Shown here piece by piece: positions 31,405 to 38,656 of a stretch of DNA of 40,494 nt; position 1 is the stretch's first letter, and the number at the start of each line of letters is the position of its first letter. This stretch comes from an uncultured Eggerthellaceae bacterium (GTDB taxonomy: Bacteria > Actinomycetota > Coriobacteriia > Coriobacteriales > Eggerthellaceae): positions 1-40,494 of the forward strand of contig CAMOLA010000013.1 of NCBI GenBank assembly GCA_946618265.1, read 5' to 3'. A program made the translations under genes and the position numbers. The notes beneath the pieces are model-generated. The model had not been told where the DNA came from. It made no database searches and saw only the letters and a list, made by a program, of their open reading frames with translations.

Positions 31405-32971
31405 CGTCCACCTCCAGGAAGCGGTAGTCTTTAAAGAAGTGCAGATAATCGAGGTATACGCCGTCACCGTCCTGCTTGTCGATATCCCAGCCGGTACGCG
31501 CACGCGAATTCTTGCCCTTCGAGCCCTCCAGGACATCATCGCGCGAGAGAACCTGCAAGCGCTCGGACAGCGCGCCGAGCAGGGCGCGTGGCGAGTCGGC
31601 CTCGGCGACGGACTTGTAGATGTTGAACGCGTTCTTCTTAGGGCTCCCAGCACCTGCAGCCCGGCCCGCCACGTAGTTCTGCGCCTGCCACCATCCCAGG
31701 TTCACGTACTGCGCGCGGAGCGAATAGGCCCAGACGAACGCGAGCTTCACGAACTCGTCGAACATCCCCAGATCCAACTTGTCGGGGCGGTCCGGGCAGA
31801 ACCGGTCGACGTAGAGCAGCAGCGCCGTATCGAACAGCCGGCGCGTGACGCGGTTCCCCACGCCGTTGCGGTAGCGCGCATCAAGCGTCTTCACGATGGG
31901 GTTGTCGTTGACGAAGTATCCCTCGTACCTGTCGTTGTCCTGAATGTCGTCAAGTATGTCGAAGTAGTGATGCGCATATTCGAAGAACGACCGACCGGCG
32001 ATGATCGGCGCGTCCAGCTGGAAGGGACGCAGGCCCTGCATGCCGGCGACGAACGGAACTGCAGAACCGTTCACCGCATGCGCGAACGCATAGGCGCCCT
32101 TGAAAAACTGCGCGTAGGGATAGTTGTTCTGCTGCGTGACGCCCTTGAACATCTGGATGTCGCTTTCGGCGAAGTCGTACGCGGGATTGCCGCGCACCCA
32201 GCGCTTCACGCAGTACAGGTAATCCGAGAACAGCGAAGCGAGCCGCGCCTGGTCGAGGTCCTCCCAGTCTCGCACGACGGCCTCAACCTCGCCGGCGTCG
32301 AGATCGCGCATCTCGCGCAGGTGGTAGGCTTTCAGCAGGTCGTGTGGGTAAAGCTTCTTGCCTCGAGCGTTCTGCGAGTCGAAGAACTGAAACGCCTCGG
32401 ACAGGTCGTCGGTAATGACCACGATGAACTCGCAGTTGTGCTTGATGTAGCCGAGCAGCTCGCGTTTTTCCGGACTGTCTTGAATTACCAAATCGTCAGA
32501 ATCTCCCAGTGACGCTTCCTCATCGTCTTTCGCTAACTTGCGATTGCTCGACAGAGCATCAGCGCGACGTCTGAGCGCACGGGAGTTCGCAGGCACGTTG
32601 CGTCTGTTGTCGGGGTTGTCCGCCAACGGTTGCTCCAGGAAATCGGGGTGCTCGCCAAACGCGTCGAGCAGGAGCGAGAACGTAATGACACGCTGCTGCC
32701 CGTCGACTATGTCGTAGGCGACCTCCCCCGCCTCGGCCCTGCGATGCAAGATGAGCGTGCCCACCCGGTAGCGCTCGCGGTTGGCGTCCTTCGCATCGAC
32801 AATGTCATCGAGCAGCTGTATGGCGTTCTTCTCCGTCCACTTGTATGGCCGCTGGTATTCGGGGATCGATAGCTCCACGGCATCGAGCGGACCGCCGTCG
32901 GTTTCGGTGAGCCGGTGCTTCAGCAGCAGGTCCTCTATCGTCGTGATTGCAAGTGTTAGGGATTGGGACAT
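31394..32971 (-). CDS. DUF262 protein, first gene of a two-gene DUF262 system
   Basis: 525 residues. It has its own DUF262 motifs, IPEYQRPYKW (36-45) and IVDGQQRVITF (88-98), and a third segment FFDSQNARGKKLYPHDLLKAY, all characteristic of the GmrS-type domain. I find no HNH nuclease in its C-terminal half, which is helical (YVDRFCPDRPDKLDLGMF region). So it likely works with the downstream DUF262-DUF1524 protein as an NTPase or sensor partner. Anti-phage or anti-modified-DNA defence is the best inference for the pair. The gene starts after a gap full of hairpins. No methyltransferase is adjacent, which fits modification-dependent (type IV) restriction. Confidence 0.85.
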   Translation of the reverse strand: MSQSLTLAITTIEDLLLKHRLTETDGGPLDAVELSIPEYQRPYKWTEKNAIQLLDDIVDAKDANRERYRVGTLILHRRAEAGEVAYDIVDGQQRVITFSLLLDAFGEHPDFLEQPLADNPDNRRNVPANSRALRRRADALSSNRKLAKDDEEASLGDSDDLVIQDSPEKRELLGYIKHNCEFIVVITDDLSEAFQFFDSQNARGKKLYPHDLLKAYHLREMRDLDAGEVEAVVRDWEDLDQARLASLFSDYLYCVKRWVRGNPAYDFAESDIQMFKGVTQQNNYPYAQFFKGAYAFAHAVNGSAVPFVAGMQGLRPFQLDAPIIAGRSFFEYAHHYFDILDDIQDNDRYEGYFVNDNPIVKTLDARYRNGVGNRVTRRLFDTALLLYVDRFCPDRPDKLDLGMFDEFVKLAFVWAYSLRAQYVNLGWWQAQNYVAGRAAGAGSPKKNAFNIYKSVAEADSPRALLGALSERLQVLSRDDVLEGSKGKNSRARTGWDIDKQDGDGVYLDYLHFFKDYRFLEVDDAR

Positions 32972-33086
32972 ATCTGAACTTCCATATAACGTTAACGCTT
33001 ATCGTGAAACGCGGACGCTCTGTACCAGCGTTTCATCCATATGAGACATTACATAAAAGAGAAACGAGGTGCAATAACACGGACGT

Positions 33087-33165
33087 TGAACAAGGGACGT
33101 GTTACTGTTCAAGTTCCCAACCAGCCTGCCAACGGCGCTTGAACAGGAGCGCGTCCCCTGTTCAC
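33087..33165. repeat. Family D inverted repeat, copy 4
   Basis: GAACAAGGGACGTGTTACTG and CAGGAGCGCGTCCCCTGTTC are imperfect inverted arms flanking an interior that includes CCAACGGCGC. Copy 5, 39 nt further on, has a similar interior. Confidence 0.78.
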
Positions 33166-33170
33166 GCTAC

Positions 33171-33199
33171 GGACCGAAAGGGAGTCTCCCCTTCGGTCT
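33171..33199. repeat. Family A hairpin, single, copy 6
   Basis: GGACCGAAAGGGAGTCTCCC then CTTCGGTC, the same variant as copy 4 (one base dropped in the second arm). Confidence 0.82.
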
Positions 33200-33203
33200 C
33201 TTG

Positions 33204-33288
33204 CGGGACGCGTTGCTGTTCAGTGCACCAACCGAATCAAACAGCCCCGCCAACGGCACATGAACATGAACACGCCCCCTGTTCATTA
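33204..33288. repeat. Family D inverted repeat, copy 5
   Basis: Decayed arms GGGACGCGTTGCTGTTCAG and TGAACATGAACACGCCCCC bracket an interior ACCAACCGAATCAAACAGCC followed by CCGCCAACGG. A relative of this interior recurs near 26240. Confidence 0.7.
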
Positions 33289-33385
33289 GGAATTCGTGCC
33301 CGCAAACAGCGTGGCCGGCTTCCGGGAAGCTGGCCACTCCGCGAGAAGGCGCTTGTAAATGGATAGCGCGGAGGCTATCGGCCCG

Positions 33386-34306
33386 CTATGCCGCCAGGAA
33401 GTTCCTCACGAGCGCAACCATGGTGTCTTTCTCCTCGGGTTTCGATTCGGCAATCATGATGGTTATGGCCACAAGCGTGCTGTCGTCGATACGCTTCTCT
33501 GCGCCATCGAATAATGCGCCATTGCGGTCAAGGAAATACAAAAACATCGTGGCCGCGATGCGCTTGTTGCCATCGAGGAAGGCATGGTTCTTCACGACGA
33601 AGTACAGCAGGTTGGCCGCTTTCTCTTGCAGGCTCGGGTAAAGCTCCTGCCCGCCGAACGTCTGGTAGATGTTGCCGATAGAGCCCTTGAACGACTCGTC
33701 TTTCTCGATGCCGAACAGGGAGCTCTCGTTCCCGAATCGCATGCCGTCTATAACCCGACGACATTCCTCGTAAGACAGCACGTAGGTTGCCGCATCACCC
33801 CTCGGCGTAGTAAGGCGCTGATGGTCGTAGTCGTCGAGCAAATCGAGCGCTGTGGTGTAGCTGCGCACGATATCGAGCACCTGCCGCGTTTCCAGGCTGT
33901 CGGGTATACGCGCCATGATGCGCGCGACCCGCCCGAGCTGCTCGAGGCGCTTTTCGTTTTCCGCATGGCCATCAATGATGTACCGACGCAAGACATTCGT
34001 TGCCCACCGGCGAAACTCCACGCCGCGCTGGGACTTCACACGGTAGCCGACCGAAATGATGACGTCGAGATCATAGAGGGTTGAACCCCTATCTGACCTC
34101 ATACTTTGCATTTTTTGCAAATTAGTGCTCTCGTCTATCTCGCCCTCTCGCAATGCGTTGCCGATGTGCCGCGAAATTACGGACACACTCCTGCCAAACA
34201 GCATTGACATCTGCTCCTGCGAGGCCCAAACGGTTCTCCCGTCAATGGCAACTTGCAGCGAAACCTCGCGATCTTCCGACTCGAACAAAACGATGTTGTT
34301 TGCCAT
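33386..34306 (-). CDS. RhuM-family protein fused to a Fic/Doc domain
   Basis: 306 residues. Residues 1-115 are a RhuM domain (VWASQEQMSMLFGRSVSVIS, YDLDVIISVGYRVKSQRGVEF). The C-terminal Fic/Doc domain has HAFLDGNKR (241-249), the Doc-type HxFxDGNKR loop, suggesting protein phosphorylation or nucleotidylation. Such fusions are named virulence RhuM proteins, but the function is unproven. The ATG has AAAGGAGAAGGG just upstream. The region before it is AT-rich and contains partly palindromic TTTACGTACATT, a possible operator. No antitoxin gene is adjacent. Confidence 0.88.
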   Translation of the reverse strand: MANNIVLFESEDREVSLQVAIDGRTVWASQEQMSMLFGRSVSVISRHIGNALREGEIDESTNLQKMQSMRSDRGSTLYDLDVIISVGYRVKSQRGVEFRRWATNVLRRYIIDGHAENEKRLEQLGRVARIMARIPDSLETRQVLDIVRSYTTALDLLDDYDHQRLTTPRGDAATYVLSYEECRRVIDGMRFGNESSLFGIEKDESFKGSIGNIYQTFGGQELYPSLQEKAANLLYFVVKNHAFLDGNKRIAATMFLYFLDRNGALFDGAEKRIDDSTLVAITIMIAESKPEEKDTMVALVRNFLAA

Positions 34307-34461
34307 ACCCTTCTCCTTTCCCGTTTACCACTAGGAGAAGAATACATTTACGTACATTTGTATGTGTCTTGTTTATGGGTCAGCTGGAGTCATTTGGCCC
34401 AAGCACCTTTAAAAGCCGGGGCAAGCCGCACCTAAAATCCCCGGCACGAAGCCCTTGGTAA

Positions 34462-34918
34462 GACAACGGGGCCGGAGGCGGCGTGTGCGGCGCGATCTTC
34501 GATGCCGCCGGGCACGCCGAGCTGCAGGCGGCATGCTACGAGATCGGCCATTGCGACACGGGAGATGCAGTCATCACGCCAGGGTTCGCGCTGGCGGCGC
34601 GCTACGTCATCCATGCGGTGGGACCCCGATGGCACGGCGGCGATGACGGCGAGGAGGAGCTGCTCGCGAGCTGCTACGCCAAGTCCATCGACCTCGCCGT
34701 CGAGAACGGGTGCGCATCGGTCGCCTTCCCGCTCATATCGTCGGGCATATTCGGCTACCCGAAGGAGGCCGCCTGGCGCGTGGCCATAAGCGCATGCATC
34801 GCCAAGCTCGACGAGCTCGGAGGCGACGGCCCCCGACATCGTGTTCTGCGTGATCGGCGATTTGTCGCTCGAGCTTGGGAGGCGCGTGCTCTCCGAGGTG
34901 CGGGGTTGCGAGCGTTAA
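34462..34918 (+). pseudogene. Macro-domain (ADP-ribose-binding) protein, truncated and frameshifted
   Basis: Recognisable from [20 protein letters not shown] through [15 protein letters not shown] to [12 protein letters not shown], the macro-domain loops that hold ADP-ribose. The usual N-terminal 20 to 30 residues, including the first strand and the VNAAN motif, are missing: an in-frame stop lies at 34459-34461, just upstream of the first recognisable residue. Near the end, a run of five C at 34830-34834 shifts the frame. Removing one C gives [20 protein letters not shown], a normal ending with a stop at 34916-34918. So the gene has two lesions. It is a relic of a stress/ADP-ribose-processing gene that likely once stood in this defence island. 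Confidence 0.85.
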
Positions 34919-34973
34919 TAAGCGCAATAGGCGTTCTTGCGGACCGACGACAAATAACCCGCCCCTTTGTCGT

Positions 34974-35234
34974 CTATAGCCTCTTCTCGATCTCCCTCCA
35001 CGCGTGCGTGGTGAGGCAGCTCTTGTCCAGGTCCTCCTGCATGCCTTCCCAGAGCGCAAGCGGCATCGTGAGCGACAGGTAGTCGGCGATCACCTTGCTC
35101 CTCTGCGAGATGCCGAACAGGCCCATCACGGCCATCGGGTCGTCGGAACCGAGCTGCTCGGCGGCGAAGATGGATTGTGCTGGAAAAGGAAGCGCCCCTT
35201 GCGGGGCGCGTGTCAATTCTTCTCGTTGTGGCAT
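34974..35234 (-). pseudogene. Orphan gene fragment, unrecognised
   Basis: A minus-strand frame from about 35175 to 34974 has protein-like composition (GSDDPMAVMGLFGISQRSKV then [20 protein letters not shown], ending AWREIEKRL). Its apparent N-terminus contains a terminator-like hairpin at 35192-35209, which suggests the real 5' part is missing. I do not recognise a family. Confidence 0.4.
35192..35209 (-). terminator. GC hairpin, possible relic terminator
   Basis: GCGCCCC-TTGC-GGGGCGC followed on the minus strand by TTCCTTTTCC. It has no intact gene upstream on that strand. Confidence 0.45.
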
Positions 35235-35268
35235 GTCAGTCAACCGTGGAACGCTGTAGCAGCGATGT

Positions 35269-35436
35269 TTGGAATGGTGTAGCAAAAGCGGCGAAATAGT
35301 CACGATCCGATACACCCATACGCAAAACGACGGCCATCTGCATGAGTACATACATCAACTGCATCCCGACAAATACATATGCCGCCTGTGCGGAAAGGTC
35401 TATGAGGGCGACCCTTCGAACCTTCGCGAGTTCTAA
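35269..35436 (+). CDS. Possible small zinc-ribbon-like protein, unrecognised
   Basis: A 55-residue frame from a TTG codon. It contains HLHEYIHQLHPDKYICRLCG then KVYEGDPSNLREF, with a CRLC pair and several histidines that could bind metal. There is no Shine-Dalgarno and no ATG, so it may be a fragment of a larger gene. Confidence 0.3.
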   Translation: MEWCSKSGEIVTIRYTHTQNDGHLHEYIHQLHPDKYICRLCGKVYEGDPSNLREF

Positions 35437-35674
35437 CGACCCTGCCTCGATCCAAAGGCCCCGCAACGAAATTATTGAGCCCTCGGAAAACCGTGCAAAA
35501 CCCGAAGGACCCCCCGAAAGAGGGCCGATTGACGCCATCGGCGCCGCAAAATGCCGGGACGGCAGCACGCAACGACATATTTTCTCTATGCATCGAACCG
35601 CTCAAAATCAACTGGGCGCGAATCATGCCGCAAATGGACTCCCGAACCCTCAGGCCACCAGGAAGCAGACAGAA

Positions 35675-35726
35675 CCTTTCTTGGGTCATCAATCTGTTAA
35701 CCTTTCTTGGGTCATCAATCTGTTTA
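35675..35726. repeat. Tandem 26-bp direct repeat
   Basis: CCTTTCTTGGGTCATCAATC followed by TGTTAA occurs twice head to tail. The second copy differs only near its end. Confidence 0.85.
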
Positions 35727-35824
35727 AGCAACACACGACGTCGACCCCTGCGGCTGTTGTCGGAATGACAACGGAGCGTTAACGCGCCAAAAACGGGCAG
35801 CTCGCGCGCGGCGTTGGACGAGTC

Positions 35825-35853
35825 TTGCCAGGTAATAATGATACCCGTATTGC
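35825..35853 (+). promoter_or_regulatory. Promoter of the second CmpB-type gene
   Basis: TTGCCA and TATTGC spaced by 17 nt, about 25 nt upstream of the ATG at 35878. Confidence 0.5.
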
Positions 35854-35877
35854 ACGACGAGACCGAAGACCGATGCT

Positions 35878-37062
35878 ATGAATAACGAACTCACCAAAGG
35901 CAACGAAATTGAACGACTGCGCACCAAGACTCTCGACACGCTGCAGAATGTATGGGACAAAACGGCAATCAGTTCGAGCGCTGCACGCGCGCAAAGCCGC
36001 ACCGTAGGGCTGGGGGTTCACGCTTGCCAATTGTATTTCACCTGCCTGCTGGCCAGCATGCTTGCGTACGCCCTCGTCACGAACCCCGGTGATTTCGCGT
36101 ACGATTTCAGCCTCGTGCACGGGTTTGTCACGGCCGCCCTGTGCGCGGTCTGCATCTGGCTGCTCGAGAAGCGCGCGCGGGCGGCGCGCACGTTTGCCAT
36201 CGCATCCGCCGTTGCCTGCGCCGTGCTTTCCTCCGCCGACATGTTCCTGTTCGGCGCATTCGACGTAGTGGCCGGTCGTTTGGGTGCGCCCGCGACGATT
36301 GCCGCGCTGACGGCCCAATACTGCCTGGCTGCTGCGGTGGTCGTTTACCTGGCCACATCGGCCACGGCACGGCGCGTTCTCGATCAGCAGCTCGACCTCG
36401 CACCAACTGCGCGCGAGGGACACAGCTACGACGTCCCCCTCAAGCAGCGCATACGTACGTGGCCGTTCTGGCGCGACCTCGTCATCTACTTCATCGTCTT
36501 CTCGTTCGCGGGCCATTGGGCCGAGATGTTGTTCTGTTACAACATCCACCTGGGCGTTTTCATGGGCGACGTCGACTTCTCCGAGGTCATGCTTTGGCAC
36601 CAGTGGCTGTTCCCCTATTTCGCCGAAGGCGTGGCCGTCATGCTCATCGTCGTGCTGCTGACCCCCGTGAAGGAGTGGCTGCTGAAGAAGTTCGGCGGGC
36701 GCATCCTGCCGGCGGTGCTCGTGAGCGTAGCGGTCACAGCTGCAGTGTGCACGACCGTCGACTTCACGTGCGGCATGATCTGCAATCTGAACTACGAGGT
36801 GTGGGATTACCGCGCGCTGCCGTTCAATTTCATGGGGCAAGTGTGCTTGCAGAACTCGACGGTCTACACCGTGGCGGCGTCACTGATCTTGTGGGTCTTT
36901 TACCCGCTGATGGACAAAGGTCTGCGCCGCATGCCGCGCTCGTTCGCAGACGGGCTGTTCTTCGCCCTGCTGGGCATCTACGCCTTCAGCGCGCTGCTCC
37001 ACTTCATGTACGTGGGCGACATTGGCCTGATCGTCGGCGACTTCGTGATGAAGCCCGAGTAG
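35878..37062 (+). CDS. CmpB-type multi-pass membrane protein, paralog 2
   Basis: 394 residues, clearly homologous along its length to the protein at 13298-14404: YFIVFSFAGHWAEMLFC, then FAEGVAVMLIVVLLTPVKEW, the WDYRALPFNFMGQV motif and ALLGIYAFSALLHF. It has a longer charged N-terminus (1-45) that may be cytoplasmic. As for paralog 1, the PF06541 family has no proven function. It stands alone between gene relics. Presumed integral cytoplasmic-membrane protein. Confidence 0.75.
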   Translation: MNNELTKGNEIERLRTKTLDTLQNVWDKTAISSSAARAQSRTVGLGVHACQLYFTCLLASMLAYALVTNPGDFAYDFSLVHGFVTAALCAVCIWLLEKRARAARTFAIASAVACAVLSSADMFLFGAFDVVAGRLGAPATIAALTAQYCLAAAVVVYLATSATARRVLDQQLDLAPTAREGHSYDVPLKQRIRTWPFWRDLVIYFIVFSFAGHWAEMLFCYNIHLGVFMGDVDFSEVMLWHQWLFPYFAEGVAVMLIVVLLTPVKEWLLKKFGGRILPAVLVSVAVTAAVCTTVDFTCGMICNLNYEVWDYRALPFNFMGQVCLQNSTVYTVAASLILWVFYPLMDKGLRRMPRSFADGLFFALLGIYAFSALLHFMYVGDIGLIVGDFVMKPE

Positions 37063-37233
37063 GGCAAGGCACCGCGAGCCGTCGCGCCAACTTGAGCCCG
37101 ATACCCCGCGGAAAAGAACCTGGGCGAATCACCGTCGCCTTCGATAGGCCCGATCTGAACGTTGCTGAAATACCCCAGCGCACAGCGTGCGGTTGCTCAT
37201 CAACCGCATTTTCCCATCAAGCGCGTTTGCTCA

Positions 37234-37626
37234 TCAACGGTCTTTGGCGCACAGCTTAGCCGCCACCACAAGCAGCAAGCAAGCCACGAGCAGAGCCGCG
37301 CCGATGAAAGCGAACATGGCCAGGTAGCTCCCTGTGATGTTAACGATCGAGCCACCGATAAACGAGCTGGTAATAACGCCGACGCATATGACGGTGGACA
37401 CCGTCGAATACAGCTCACCGTAGCAACGCATGCCGTAGAACTGGCGCGTCACGATTGGACAGAACACGGTCTGCTCGCCGTATATCATCCCGTAGGCAAC
37501 AGCCGCCACGCATATCAACGGCCATTGTCCGGGCGCCACCGCGAACAGCACCAAGCCGCCGATGGCGCAAGCGCATGCGGCAACGACGGTTGCCAGGATG
37601 TTCTTCTCGCCCAGACCGCCCCAGAG
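37234..37626 (-). pseudogene. MFS transporter, C-terminal fragment (5' end lost)
   Basis: The minus-strand frame ending at 37234 carries about 125 residues of an MFS C-terminal half: GGLGEKNILATVVAACACAI, then four more helices ending LLVVAAKLCAKDR. The matching N-terminal half is absent, and the frame upstream of 37626 turns into unrelated sequence. It abuts another decapitated gene on the opposite strand. Confidence 0.7.
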
Positions 37627-37878
37627 TACAAGTTCAACGGTAAGACGGAGTGGAGAGAGATCGTCGACAACACCGAAAGCAAGCATGAGCAGATGAGATA
37701 CATGCTCAACGCATATAGGGTGTTGCTTACACGCGCGCGAGCCGGAATGGTTATCTGCGTACCGGAAGGTAATAACCGTAAGACAGCAACAGGCTTCCCG
37801 GAAGACGCCACGCTGATGCCGAAATACTACGATGACACATTTAATTACCTGAAAAGTTTGGGTCTCGAAGAGATATAG
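37624..37878 (+). pseudogene. DUF2075 helicase-like protein, C-terminal fragment (5' end lost)
   Basis: Recognisable from EYKFNGKTEWREIVDN to LLTRARAGMVICVP, the C-terminal hallmark of DUF2075 DNA/RNA helicases (YRVLLTRARxGM). It ends NYLKSLGLEEI. All ATPase motifs are missing. It joins the MFS fragment within a few bases of 37624, with both fragments cut at their 5' sides. Confidence 0.75.
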
Positions 37879-37938
37879 GCCAATACTTCCGAAATGCATG
37901 TTACGCAAGTAACGAAGGCGGTCATCCACTCGCACCCT

Positions 37939-37944
37939 TATAAT
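37939..37944 (+). promoter_or_regulatory. -10 box of a probably leaderless transcript
   Basis: A consensus TATAAT ends 7 nt before the ATG at 37952, so transcription would start at or next to the start codon. No Shine-Dalgarno is visible. No clear -35 was found. Confidence 0.5.
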
Positions 37945-37951
37945 TCCCCTC

Positions 37952-38533
37952 ATGGAAGCAGATCCCGCGAACATACTCACCGACGTACGCGACAGGCACG
38001 CATTCCGCGAGTGGCTCGAGCGAAACCACGCCATCGAGGTCGAATGCTGGGTCGAGGTCAGACGCGGCCGCCCGACGGACGAGGGCGTGTTCTGGTACCT
38101 CGACGCCGTCGAGGAGGCGCTCTGCTTTGGCTGGGTGGACAGCATCCACAAGGAGATCGGCGGCGTGCGCCTGCAGCGCTTCACGCCCCGCAAGCTCAGA
38201 AGCGCCTGGACCGAGCTCAACAAGGAGCGCGTGCGCAGGCTCGAGGCGCTCGGGCTGATGACCGACGCGGGCCGTGCCGTCCTGCCCGCCATGGGGCCGA
38301 GGAGCTTCCGCGTTGACCCCGACGTGCAAGCCGCGCTCAAGGCCGCGCGGTGCTGGACGAAGTTCAGGCAGTTCCCTCCCCTGTACCAGCGCGTCCGCGC
38401 GTACAACGTGGCCTTCTACAAGGGGCGCGACCCCGAGGCGTACGAGAAGGCGCTCGCGAGCCTCATTGCGCGCACCAAGCGCGGCGAGATGTACGGCGAG
38501 TGGAACGACTACGGCCGGCTGCTGGACTACTGA
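37952..38533 (+). CDS. YdeI/OmpD-associated (OmdA-like) family protein
   Basis: 193 residues with the family pattern: REWLERNHAIEVECWVEV, then WYLDAVEEALCFGWVDSI, FTPRKLRSAWTELN and the C-terminal GLMTDAGRAVLP motif. The family is cytoplasmic and linked to bacteriocin or cationic peptide tolerance in some bacteria, but the mechanism is unknown. The TATAAT directly upstream suggests leaderless translation. It stands alone between a rearrangement scar and the CocE-type gene. Confidence 0.8.
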   Translation: MEADPANILTDVRDRHAFREWLERNHAIEVECWVEVRRGRPTDEGVFWYLDAVEEALCFGWVDSIHKEIGGVRLQRFTPRKLRSAWTELNKERVRRLEALGLMTDAGRAVLPAMGPRSFRVDPDVQAALKAARCWTKFRQFPPLYQRVRAYNVAFYKGRDPEAYEKALASLIARTKRGEMYGEWNDYGRLLDY

Positions 38534-38656
38534 GCTCCCCCTGTTTAGGCCCGGAGTGCTCACCTCTGTCGCTGCTTTCAAACACCTGCGATTACTGAAC
38601 AGCAGTAGAATTCAAGTTAAAAGGAAATCGAGGACACCAAGCGAAAGGAAGAAACC

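Larger units (their letters stand above)
32972..33385. other. 414-nt gap made mainly of hairpin repeats
   Basis: I see no gene. It holds two Family D elements (33087-33165 and 33204-33288) on either side of a Family A hairpin. The part next to the DUF262 gene should hold its promoter. Confidence 0.7.
35437..35877. other. 441-nt gap without a recognised gene, with a short direct repeat
   Basis: Nothing convincing in six frames. A 26-bp direct repeat occupies 35675-35726. The last 60 nt hold the promoter of the second CmpB-type gene. Confidence 0.6.

Noticed and set aside
23976..33288. Insertion sequence with transposase
   Set aside because: The inverted repeats contain no transposase frame; no recombinase gene is visible in the window.
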